Part shown: piece by piece, positions 7,648 to 13,460 of the stretch | How positions within the stretch are numbered: the first letter of the stretch is position 1 | How the letters are laid out: each line of letters starts with the position of its first letter | Position numbers and translations under genes: made by a program | DNA from: Planctomycetota bacterium | Lineage (GTDB): Bacteria; Planctomycetota; UBA1135; UBA2386 | NCBI GenBank assembly: GCA_947455805.1 | Contig: CANGSN010000038.1 | Coordinates: 1-13,460, forward strand | Length of the DNA: 13,460 nt | Direction of reading: 5' to 3' | Notes under the pieces: generated by a model | Told to the model about the DNA's origin: nothing | The model's database searches: none | The model's input: the letters and a program-made list of their open reading frames with translations, nothing else

Positions 7648-9918
7648 TCAGTTCTGCGTGATGTTCCGCACCAGCGAGACGCGGTTGCTGATGAGGCTCG
7701 AGATGATCAGGTCCGGACGGCCGTCGGCGGTCATGTCCTGCAGCAGCGCGTCCGAGGCGCCGGCGGTGCCCGGGAAGGTCGGCAGCAGCGGGAAGCTGCC
7801 GTTGCCGTCGCCGACCATCACGCGGAAGTCGCCGCTCTGCATCGACGTGACCAGGATGTCCGGGATGCCGTCGCCGCTCAGGTCGCGCGCCATCAGCGCC
7901 GTCGGCAGGGCACCGGCAGGATAGGACTGGCCGCTGAAGCCGCCGGCGTTGCCGAACAGCACGGAGATCGTGCCCGACGCGGCGTTGCTGACCACCAGGT
8001 CGGCGCGGGCGTCGCGGTTGAAGTCGGCGGTGACGAGGTAGTTCGGCGCATCGCCGACCGGCACGTTCAGGAACTGCGAGAAGGCGAACACGCCGTCGTT
8101 GCGCAGCACGACGATGTCCGACTGGTTGCCGCGCGAGACCGCGAGGTCGAGCTGGCCGTCGCCGGTGAAGTCCGCGGCGACGACGTCGATCGGGCCGCCG
8201 CCGAGGTCGATCACCGTCTCCGCGCCGAACACGAACGGCGTCGGGGTGCCAGGAATCAGGTGCACACCGCCGCCGACGAAGTCACAGACCGCGATGTCGA
8301 AGTCGCCGTCGCGATCGAGGTCGGTCACCGACATGCCGAACGGGAAGGTGCCGCTGCCGATCGCGACCGGCGTGCCCAGCAGCTCGAAGTCGTAGACGCC
8401 GCCGACCGAGCGGTTGCGCAGCACGCGCAGGCCACCGTCGACGCCGACGATCAGGTCGACCTTGCCGTCGAGGTCGAGGTCGGCGCTCTTCAGCTGCAAC
8501 ACGCCGAGGCCCACTTCGAACAAGGTCTCGACCGCGAGCTCGTCGCCATCCGCGCGGCCGAGGAAGCTCAGCGTGCTGGTGTTGAAGCTGCCGGTGACGA
8601 TCTCCGGCTGGCCGTCGCCATCGAAGTCCGCTGCTTCGACCCACGAGGCGCCGTCCAGCTCGGTCTTGTGGTTGCGCGCGCCGGTGAGGCGGCCGCTGTC
8701 GTTCGCCAGCCACAGGTTGATGCGGCCGCCGAGGCCCGACAGCGCGAACAGGTCGTTCTTGCCGTTGCCATCGGCGTCGCCGACGAACGGGCGCAGCGGC
8801 AGGCCGGTGGTGTCGAGCTGGAACTGCTTGCTGTACGGGCCGACCTCGAGCTGCCCCTGCAGCGTGGTCCCCTGGCCCTGCGGCAGCGCTTGCTGCGGCG
8901 CCACCACCATCGAGTTCTGGAACGCGAGGCAGCCGACCAGGTCGACGAGGCCGTCGCCGGTGACGTCGGCGATCGTCGACAGCGACGGCCGGCCGGCGAC
9001 CGGGATGAAGAACGACGTGTATTCGGCCGGGTTGACGAACGGGCCCTGCTGCGGCAAGCCCGTCGCGATCGGGCCGAAGATCTCGGTGATGACGACATAC
9101 CTGTTGGCCGTGAAGGCCGAGACGACGATGTCCGGCAAGCCGTCGCCGCTGAGGTCGCCGATCGAACAAGCACCCGGCGTACCGCCGACGGCGAGTTCGA
9201 CGAAGCTGCTGCCGAAGCCGCCGCTCGGAAGGCCGTCGTAGACCAGCACGCGGTTGGTCGCCGGATCCGAGACCAGCAGGTCGTCGACGCCGTCGCGGGT
9301 GACGTCGCCAGCCGTGAGGGTGAACGCCGAACCGCCACCCGGCAGGCTCAGCTGCGTGTCGCTGGTGAAGGTGCCGTCGCCGTTGCCGAAGGTGACGAAG
9401 ATCTCCGGCGCGACCGGGCGCGAGATGGCGATGTCGAGCTGGCCGTCGTCGTCGAAGTCGCCGACCACCGCCGACAGCGCGTCGCGACCGACCTCGATCC
9501 CCTGGCCCTGCTCGAAGGTGCCGGAGCCGTTGTTCAACCAGACCTGCGACAGGTCGGCATCGCTGCGCACGATGACCAGGTCCTGGTCGCCGTCATTGTC
9601 GAAGTCACCGCCGCCGATCCAGGCCGGGATGCCGCCGACCTGCGTCGCCTGCACCTCGTTGAAGCCGGTGCCGTTGCCGAGCAGCACGCGCAGCTCGCCG
9701 GTCAGGCTGATGACCGCCATGTCGAGCACGCCGTTGCCGTCGAAGTCGGCGATGCGGTAGTCGGCGTGGGTCGCCGAGTCGGTCGAGATCTCCAGGCGCG
9801 TCTCGAACAGTGGGATGCCACCGAGGTCCAACCCGGCGATTTCCCCGGAGTGGCGCGCACAGGCGGCGGCGACCACGAACGAAAGGAGGGCGAGGGAACG
9901 GGAGCTCTTGATGCGCAT
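7648..9918 (-). CDS. FG-GAP/VCBS-repeat lipoprotein with 14 repeats, probably two tandem propellers
   Basis: Surface or periplasmic protein of 756 aa. The signal region (residues 1-20) ends in Val-Val-Ala-Ala-Ala-Cys, so Cys20 is probably lipidated. The remainder is built of FG-GAP/VCBS-type repeats, each with a calcium-binding-like D-x-D-x-D-G-x-x-D loop followed by a hydrophobic strand. Loops begin at residues 58, 105, 154, 205, 255, 318, 381, 431, 480, 533, 583, 632, 679 and 728. Spacing is 47-53 residues except for two 63-residue gaps around the sixth copy. Fourteen units suggest two seven-bladed beta-propellers in tandem, which is an inference. The twelfth loop reads D-F-N-R-D-A-R-A-D and lacks the usual glycine. 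Such proteins generally bind ligands, glycans or proteins, often with calcium; no enzymatic residues are seen. ATG 9918 starts the signal peptide; no Shine-Dalgarno sequence is seen. The 188-nt region upstream (9919-10106) is the likely promoter region, with no convincing promoter box. Confidence 0.93.
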   Translation of the reverse strand: MRIKSSRSLALLSFVVAAACARHSGEIAGLDLGGIPLFETRLEISTDSATHADYRIADFDGNGVLDMAVISLTGELRVLLGNGTGFNEVQATQVGGIPAWIGGGDFDNDGDQDLVIVRSDADLSQVWLNNGSGTFEQGQGIEVGRDALSAVVGDFDDDGQLDIAISRPVAPEIFVTFGNGDGTFTSDTQLSLPGGGSAFTLTAGDVTRDGVDDLLVSDPATNRVLVYDGLPSGGFGSSFVELAVGGTPGACSIGDLSGDGLPDIVVSAFTANRYVVITEIFGPIATGLPQQGPFVNPAEYTSFFIPVAGRPSLSTIADVTGDGLVDLVGCLAFQNSMVVAPQQALPQGQGTTLQGQLEVGPYSKQFQLDTTGLPLRPFVGDADGNGKNDLFALSGLGGRINLWLANDSGRLTGARNHKTELDGASWVEAADFDGDGQPEIVTGSFNTSTLSFLGRADGDELAVETLFEVGLGVLQLKSADLDLDGKVDLIVGVDGGLRVLRNRSVGGVYDFELLGTPVAIGSGTFPFGMSVTDLDRDGDFDIAVCDFVGGGVHLIPGTPTPFVFGAETVIDLGGGPIDVVAADFTGDGQLDLAVSRGNQSDIVVLRNDGVFAFSQFLNVPVGDAPNYLVTADFNRDARADLVVSNAASGTISVLFGNAGGFSGQSYPAGALPTALMARDLSGDGIPDILVTSMQSGDFRVMVGDGNGSFPLLPTFPGTAGASDALLQDMTADGRPDLIISSLISNRVSLVRNITQN

Positions 9919-10030
9919 GCGGGGAGACGGGTGTGACGAGACTGCGGAAGACTAGCACACGCCCACGGCGCGCGCGCTGCGCCGAAATGTCCAGGCGAGC
10001 GGGTCCGGGAACGGTCCTCGGGCCCGCCCG

Positions 10031-10054
10031 TGGCACCGGCAGTTGCCGATGCCA
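10031..10054 (-). terminator. Candidate hairpin after the gamma-carbonic-anhydrase gene
   Basis: A nested inverted repeat: outer 5-bp arms TGGCA/TGCCA (10031-10035 and 10050-10054) and inner arms CGGCA/TGCCG (10037-10041 and 10044-10048), separated by one C/A mismatch. It lies 52 nt beyond the stop of the carbonic-anhydrase-like gene, in the 188-nt gap (9919-10106) before the FG-GAP gene. It could end the thi-CPBP transcript, but no U-tract follows on the minus strand. I see nothing else recognisable in this gap. Confidence 0.3.
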
Positions 10055-10106
10055 GGCGGCGACGGCCGATTCCCGGCGGCGGCCCCACTCGCGCGGGCGG
10101 GATCGC

Positions 10107-10655
10107 CTAGCCTGTACCGCGATCGCTGGGGTCCAGGTAGGTCCTGGCCCGCTGCACGTAGTGGCGCGATCGCCACCGCATGCCCTCCATCTCCTCGTCG
10201 GTCACCTGGCGGACGATCTTGCCCGGCATGCCCAGCACGACCGAGCGCGGCGGGATGACGGCGTTCTCCTTGATCAGGGCGCCGGCCCCGATCAGCGAGT
10301 AGGCGCCGATGCGGGCACCGCCGAGCACGATGCTGCCCATGCCGATCAGCGCATACTCGCCGATCTCGACGCCGTGCAGGATCACGCCGTGGCCGATGGT
10401 GACGCCGCGCGCGACGCGCAGCGGGCAGCCGATGTCGACGTGGATGCAGCTGTTGTCCTGCACGTTCGACTCCTCGCCGACCTCGATCCAGCTGTCGTCG
10501 CCACGGATGGTGACGCCGAACCAGATGCCGACGTCGCGGCCGAGGCGAACGTCGCCGACGACGGTGGCGTTGTCGGCGACCATCGCGGCGCCGCGGCGGC
10601 GCAGGCGGCCGACCATGTCGGGGTGGATCAGGAACTCGCGATCGGCGGGGTTCAT
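10107..10655 (-). CDS. Gamma-carbonic-anhydrase-family hexapeptide protein (YrdA-like)
   Basis: Cytoplasmic protein of 182 aa built of hexapeptide turns forming a left-handed beta-helix, expected to be a trimer. The three zinc-ligand histidines of the gamma-carbonic-anhydrase family are present: H72 in S-C-I-H-V-D, then H89 and H94 in I-G-H-G-V-I-L-H-G. The arginine in I-R-G-D (R51) is also typical. The protein is short and resembles YrdA/CaiE-type members, many of which show little or no measured carbonic anhydrase activity, so the activity is uncertain. A C-terminal helix follows from about residue 150 (V-T-D-E-E-M-E-G-M). ATG 10655 is used because the family begins shortly before the first hexapeptide; the frame upstream is a shadow of the CPBP gene. 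The start lies 7 nt after the CPBP stop, within a tandem 11-bp duplication. Confidence 0.9.
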   Translation of the reverse strand: MNPADREFLIHPDMVGRLRRRGAAMVADNATVVGDVRLGRDVGIWFGVTIRGDDSWIEVGEESNVQDNSCIHVDIGCPLRVARGVTIGHGVILHGVEIGEYALIGMGSIVLGGARIGAYSLIGAGALIKENAVIPPRSVVLGMPGKIVRQVTDEEMEGMRWRSRHYVQRARTYLDPSDRGTG

Positions 10656-10671
10656 CGGGGGTTCATCGGGG
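10650..10671 (-). repeat. Tandem duplication of 11 bp across the CPBP stop and carbonic-anhydrase start
   Basis: Two perfect, adjacent copies of an 11-bp unit (plus strand GTTCATCGGGG, 10650-10660 and 10661-10671). On the minus strand each copy contains ATGAAC. The upstream copy supplies the CPBP stop (TGA, 10665-10663) inside an ATGA overlap and opens a four-codon reading frame (Met-Asn-Pro-Arg-stop). The downstream copy supplies the real start of the next gene at 10655. Confidence 0.85.
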
Positions 10672-11397
10672 GTACATCCAGTCGAACAACGGCGGCCAGG
10701 CCACCATCGCCGCAACGGTGACGGCATTGTGCAGCGCGTGGGCGACGATCGCCGGCAGCAGGCTGCCGTGGCGTTGTACCAGCCAGCCGAAGAAGGCACC
10801 GAGCAGGCCGATCGGCAGCGCGTAGGCTAGGCCGTGGCCGAGGCCGAACAGCAGCGCCGAAGCCCCGAGGCCGAGGGCGCGACCGAGCCGCAGTTCGAGC
10901 ACCGGCTGCAAGAAGCCGCGGAACAAGAGCTCCTCGGCCAACGGAGCACCGAGCACGACGACGCCGACCACCAGCCAGTAAGCCGCTGGTGCCGCCGCTT
11001 CGTGGGCGAGGTAGCGCAGCGGTTCCTGCGCCTCGATGCGGCCGCCGACGGCATGCAGGACCATGAGGTAGAGCGCGACGAGCAGCGCCCAGAGCGGCAA
11101 CCAGGCCGCGTAGGCGAACGCGGTGCGCGGCATCGGCAGAGGACGCAGCGGCACCCCCGGGCGCACGACGACGGCGAGCGCGCTGACCGCGAGCATGCCG
11201 ACGAGGCTGGCCAGCGCACTGGCTTCGACCTTGCGCGCGAACATGGCCGCCGCGTCCCCGGCCCTCGCGGAGCCCAACAGCTCGCGGCACCCTGGCCACA
11301 CCAGCGACGGCACCAGGGCGAGCAGCAGGAAGCCGGCGACGAAGCCGAGCGCCAGCCGCGCCGGCTCGCCGTGCCAGGAGCCCGGCGACCCGCTCAT
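10663..11397 (-). CDS. CPBP-family intramembrane metalloprotease (CAAX protease/bacteriocin-processing type)
   Basis: Polytopic inner-membrane protein of 244 aa with about six to seven hydrophobic segments (near residues 14-34, 60-79, 96-116, 138-153, 174-207 and 213-233). The defining ABI/CPBP (Rce1-like) motifs are intact: E-E-L-L-F-R at 155-160, F-x-x-x-H ending at H188, and H-A-L-H-N at 220-224. These provide the glutamates, histidines and asparagine of the intramembrane active site. Bacterial members act as proteases for diverse, mostly unknown targets; no prenylation is implied. No peptide substrate or bacteriocin gene is nearby. The open frame runs upstream through thiG, but ATG 11397 overlaps the thiG stop as ATGA and precedes the first hydrophobic segment, so it is the likely start. 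Translation is probably coupled to thiG, although no pathway link between the two is known to me. Confidence 0.92.
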   Translation of the reverse strand: MSGSPGSWHGEPARLALGFVAGFLLLALVPSLVWPGCRELLGSARAGDAAAMFARKVEASALASLVGMLAVSALAVVVRPGVPLRPLPMPRTAFAYAAWLPLWALLVALYLMVLHAVGGRIEAQEPLRYLAHEAAAPAAYWLVVGVVVLGAPLAEELLFRGFLQPVLELRLGRALGLGASALLFGLGHGLAYALPIGLLGAFFGWLVQRHGSLLPAIVAHALHNAVTVAAMVAWPPLFDWMYPR

Positions 11398-12182
11398 TCG
11401 CCGGCGATGATGCCGCTCGTCGGCGACGACGCGGAGGCGTAGAGCTTCTTGCCGATGCGGCCGGCGAGGAACGCGTCGCGGCCGGCTTCGGCGGCGGCCT
11501 TCATCGCCCGCGCCATGCGCACCGGCTCCTTCGCCAGGGCGACGCCGGTGTTCAGCAGCACGCCGTGCGCGCCAAGTTCGAACGCGATCGCGACGTCGCT
11601 CGCCGTGCCGACGCCGGCGTCGACGATGACCGGCACCTTGGCGCGCTCGAGGATGATGCGGATGTTGTTCGGATTCAGGATGCCCTGGCCGCTGCCGATC
11701 GGCGCGCCGGCCGGCATCACGGCTGTGACGCCGACGTCCTCGAGGCGCCTGGCCAGCACCGGGTCGTCGCTGGTGTAGCAGAGCACGACGAAGCCTTCCT
11801 TGACCAACACCTTCGCCGCCTCGAGCGTGCCGAGCGGATCGGGCAGCAGCGTCTGTGGATCGCCGAGCACCTCGAGCTTGACCAGGTCGCCGATGCCGAG
11901 TTCGCGGCCGAGCCGGGCGGTGCGGATCGCGTGTTCGGCGTCGAAGCAGCCGGCGGTGTTCGGCAGCAGCACGTAGCGATCGCGCGGCAGGTAGTCGAGC
12001 AGCGTCTTGCCGTCGGGCACGCCCATCTGCATGCGGCGCACGGCGACGGTCACGCACTGCGTGCCCGAGACGGCCAACGACTCCACCATCGACTCCATCG
12101 ACGGATACTTGCCGGTGCCGAGGAACAGACGGGACCGGAACGAGTGCGGGCCCAGGATCAGCGGTTGGTCGACGAGCGTCAC
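11394..12182 (-). CDS. thiG: Thiazole synthase ThiG
   Basis: Cytoplasmic TIM-barrel enzyme of 262 aa that forms the thiazole phosphate of thiamine from 1-deoxy-D-xylulose 5-phosphate, dehydroglycine and sulfur carried as ThiS thiocarboxylate. Diagnostic stretches are R-S-R-L-F-L-G-T-G-K-Y (residues 16-26), V-T-V-A-V-R-R, N-T-A-G-C, the Schiff-base lysine K102 in D-L-V-K-L-E-V, A-P-I-G-S-G-Q-G, and D-A-G-V-G-T-A-S-D-V-A. There is no ATG start. A GTG at 12182 gives the normal family length, whereas a TTG at 12218 would add 12 basic residues not typical of ThiG and would lie within the second inverted repeat of the thiS-thiG gap. I chose GTG; no Shine-Dalgarno sequence decides it. The stop overlaps the CPBP start by ATGA. 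No thiH, thiO or thiF is visible in the window. Confidence 0.96.
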   Translation of the reverse strand: MTLVDQPLILGPHSFRSRLFLGTGKYPSMESMVESLAVSGTQCVTVAVRRMQMGVPDGKTLLDYLPRDRYVLLPNTAGCFDAEHAIRTARLGRELGIGDLVKLEVLGDPQTLLPDPLGTLEAAKVLVKEGFVVLCYTSDDPVLARRLEDVGVTAVMPAGAPIGSGQGILNPNNIRIILERAKVPVIVDAGVGTASDVAIAFELGAHGVLLNTGVALAKEPVRMARAMKAAAEAGRDAFLAGRIGKKLYASASSPTSGIIAGE

Positions 12183-12192
12183 GGCGCCGATC

Positions 12193-12216
12193 GTGCGCCG
12201 GCGGGCGAGCCGGCAC
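12193..12216 (-). other. Second inverted repeat in the thiS-thiG gap, just before the thiG start
   Basis: On the minus strand, GTGC-CGGC (12216-12209) can pair with GCCG and GCAC (12202-12199 and 12196-12193) across a 6-nt loop with a 2-nt bulge. It ends 10 nt before the GTG start of thiG at 12182. In RNA it could limit or tune access to the thiG start. Existence as RNA structure is inferred. Confidence 0.35.
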
Positions 12217-12218
12217 AA

Positions 12219-12243
12219 GGGCGCGAACGGCCCGTTCGTGCCC
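12219..12243 (-). other. First inverted repeat in the thiS-thiG gap
   Basis: Arms at 12219-12229 and 12233-12243: four G/C pairs, one mismatch, then six perfect pairs (CGAACG/CGTTCG) closing a 3-nt loop. It starts about 27 nt after the thiS stop. It may be an intercistronic processing, stability or attenuation hairpin. There is no U-tract, and I see no TPP riboswitch consensus (no CUGAGA) in this 87-nt gap. Confidence 0.45.
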
Positions 12244-12269
12244 GACCGACGCAGGATGGCGGCGCGAAC

Positions 12270-12482
12270 TCAGCCGCCGCCGAACAGCGTCACCACTTCC
12301 AGCCGATCGCCGGCGGCCAGCACCGTGCGGGCATGCTCGGCGCGGCGCACGATCTCCTTGTTGCGCTCGACGGCCGCCTGCGCCGCCTTCGGCCCCATCG
12401 CCGCCAGCAGGTCGGCGACCGTGTGGCCGACCGGCACGCGCCTCGACTCGCCGTTGACGACGATCTCGAGCGTGGCACTCAT
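12270..12482 (-). CDS. thiS: Sulfur carrier protein ThiS
   Basis: Ubiquitin-fold sulfur carrier of 70 aa, the usual ThiS size. It begins with a short strand leading to V-N-G-E and ends in L-F-G-G-G; the terminal glycine is adenylated and thiocarboxylated to deliver sulfur to ThiG. Three glycines instead of the minimal two are present at the end, a pattern I recall from other bacterial ThiS proteins. The enzymes that load it (ThiF or MoeB type) are not in the window. ATG 12482 overlaps the RlmI-like stop by ATGA, so it is probably translated with the upstream methyltransferase. The longer open frame upstream is a shadow of that gene. The gap to thiG is 87 nt and structured. Confidence 0.94.
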   Translation of the reverse strand: MSATLEIVVNGESRRVPVGHTVADLLAAMGPKAAQAAVERNKEIVRRAEHARTVLAAGDRLEVVTLFGGG

Positions 12483-13460
12483 GCGCCGTCCTGCCGCTGC
12501 AGCAGCAGCACCTTCAAGTATTCGGATTCGGGGTGCGCGATCGGCACCGGATGGTCCGGGCCGGCACCGAGCCGCTGGCGCAGCAGCACGTGGAACGGCA
12601 AGCCGGCGGCGGCCTGGCGCACGACCTCTTCGAAGCGCGGCAGCGCCACGTGGTGGCTGCAGGTGCAGGTCAGCAGGTGCCCGTGCGGCGCCAGCAGGCG
12701 CAGTGCCTGCCGGTTCAGGTCGCGGTAGCCGCGCTCGGCGCCTTCGACCTCGCGCCGCGACTTCGCGAACGCCGGTGGGTCGAGCACGATCAGGTCGAAC
12801 TGCTGGTTGCGCTCGCGCTGCTCCCGCAGGAAGTCGAACACGTCGCCGCAATGCGTGGCAAGGCCGGCGAGGCCGTTCTGCTGCGCACCGGCGACCGCCT
12901 GCTGCAGCGCTGGCTCCGACTGGTCGACGGCGAGCGCCGACACCGCACCGCCCGCCAGCGCCGACAGTGCGAAGCCGCCCTGGTAGCTGAACAGGTCGAG
13001 CACGCGCTTGCCCTTCGCCAGCTGCCGCACCAGCGCGCGCGCCGGCCGCTGGTCGAGGTAGAAGCCGGTCTTGTGCCCGGTGAACGGCCGCGCGACGTGG
13101 CGCAGTCCGCCTTCGTCGATGACGACCTCGGCGAAGCGCTGGCCGTGCAGCAGCCGCACCTCTTCGGCGAGGCCCTCGTGCTTGCGCACGGCGACGTCGT
13201 TGCGCGCGACGACGCTGGTCGCGCCCAACCGTTCGACCAGGAACGGCACGATCGCGTCGAGCGACTGCTCGACGACGGCGCTGGTCGCCTGCAGCACCAG
13301 CAGCGGGCCGTAGCGATCGACGACGAGGCCGGGCAGCCAATCGCCTTCGCCGTGCACGAGCCGCACGCCGTCGTGCGGACCGAGCTGGCCGGCGCGCGCT
13401 TCGATCGCGCGCGCGAGCCGCGCGCGGAAGAACGCTTCGCGGTCGGGCACGCCGTCGCCG
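12479..13460 (-). CDS. rlmI: RlmI-like 23S rRNA cytosine-5 methyltransferase, 5' end missing
   Basis: SAM-dependent RNA methyltransferase, probably acting like RlmI on a cytosine of 23S rRNA. Counting from the GTG codon at 13450, visible elements are I-A-G-E-S-D-G-L-P-G-like E-G-D-W-L-P-G (35-41), G-H-K-T-G-F-Y-L-D-Q-R (125-135), the SAM motif V-L-D-L-F-S-Y-Q-G-G-F (150-160), L-D-P-P-A-F (223-228) and C264 in T-C-T-C-S, which aligns with the catalytic cysteine of E. coli RlmI. The N-terminal PUA domain of about 75 residues is missing: the GTG at 13450 aligns with residue ~76 of E. coli RlmI, and the frame stays open to the window edge, so the gene is cut by the window and not truncated in the genome. 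Known RlmI proteins have about 396 aa. Other RlmI/RlmK/Trm-type specificities are possible. Confidence 0.9.
   Translation of the reverse strand, partial: GDGVPDREAFFRARLARAIEARAGQLGPHDGVRLVHGEGDWLPGLVVDRYGPLLVLQATSAVVEQSLDAIVPFLVERLGATSVVARNDVAVRKHEGLAEEVRLLHGQRFAEVVIDEGGLRHVARPFTGHKTGFYLDQRPARALVRQLAKGKRVLDLFSYQGGFALSALAGGAVSALAVDQSEPALQQAVAGAQQNGLAGLATHCGDVFDFLREQRERNQQFDLIVLDPPAFAKSRREVEGAERGYRDLNRQALRLLAPHGHLLTCTCSHHVALPRFEEVVRQAAAGLPFHVLLRQRLGAGPDHPVPIAHPESEYLKVLLLQRQDGA

Noticed and set aside
8260..9936. Open frame of 558 codons opposite the FG-GAP lipoprotein
   Set aside because: It mirrors the regular FG-GAP repeats and so shows periodic Val/Asp/Glu patterns that look like a repeat protein, but it is antisense to a convincing gene.
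9919..10106. Possible promoter for the FG-GAP gene (TGCTAGTCT upstream of the start)
   Set aside because: It matches only three of six -10 positions and no -35 element sits at a normal distance.
10663..12216. A single long frame joining thiG-region sequence to the CPBP protease, as if a fusion
   Set aside because: The first part is an out-of-frame reading of thiG with Arg-rich composition; the protease begins at ATG 11397 and thiG is intact in its own frame.
13448..13450. GTG at the right edge as the true start of the RlmI-like gene
   Set aside because: The frame stays open to the window end, and the GTG would leave the protein without the N-terminal PUA domain; the real start is probably outside the window.
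1..13460. CRISPR arrays, tRNA or rRNA genes, insertion sequences, phage or integrase genes
   Set aside because: I saw no regularly spaced repeats with spacers, no cloverleaf or rRNA-like sequence, and no transposase, integrase or phage structural motif in any frame.

Overview
The window is about 70% GC by eye and gene-dense (no gap over 190 nt). It looks chromosomal, from an uncultured or poorly characterised bacterium, most likely a member of the Planctomycetota. Three things point that way. The exported protein at the left end has a C-terminal domain of a kind I recall from many secreted proteins of deep-branching marine planctomycetes (Gly-Cys-Gly near its start, then a Pro-Gly-Phe-Gly-Met core). 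A large FG-GAP lipoprotein is present. Most starts lack a clear Shine-Dalgarno sequence. This assignment is an inference and was not tested. I see no RNA gene, CRISPR array, insertion sequence, integrase or phage gene.

Layout. Two genes on the + strand at the left encode envelope proteins: a secreted protein (46-1905) with seven or eight propeller-like repeats, and a small lipoprotein (2007-2579). They converge with a minus-strand block filling the rest of the window. The left half of that block, read right to left, holds an FG-GAP lipoprotein with 14 repeats (7648-9918), a sugar-phosphate nucleotidyltransferase (6581-7531), an exported YtcJ-type amidohydrolase (4899-6566), a LarE-type sulfur transferase (4043-4885) and an exported M28 zinc peptidase (2631-4046). 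The last four are separated by 14 nt, 13 nt and an ATGA overlap, so they look like one transcription unit. The FG-GAP gene lies 116 nt upstream of them, with a hairpin in between.

The right half of the block holds the 5'-truncated RlmI-like rRNA methyltransferase (12479 to the window edge), thiS (12270-12482), thiG (11394-12182), a CPBP-family membrane protease (10663-11397) and a gamma-carbonic-anhydrase-like protein (10107-10655). rlmI/thiS and thiG/CPBP each overlap by ATGA. CPBP and the carbonic anhydrase are joined by a tandemly duplicated 11-bp unit. Only thiS-thiG has a real gap (87 nt), and it is filled by two adjacent inverted repeats.

How the genes fit together. ThiS and ThiG form the thiazole-forming core of thiamine biosynthesis; no thiF, thiH or thiO is in the window. 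The other co-transcribed genes share no obvious pathway. The main points of interest are the [4Fe-4S]-type cysteine pattern in a LarE with no larB or larC beside it, the structured thiS-thiG junction, the duplicated stop/start junction before the carbonic anhydrase, and the two propeller-like envelope proteins. I found no convincing new multi-gene defence or mobile system.
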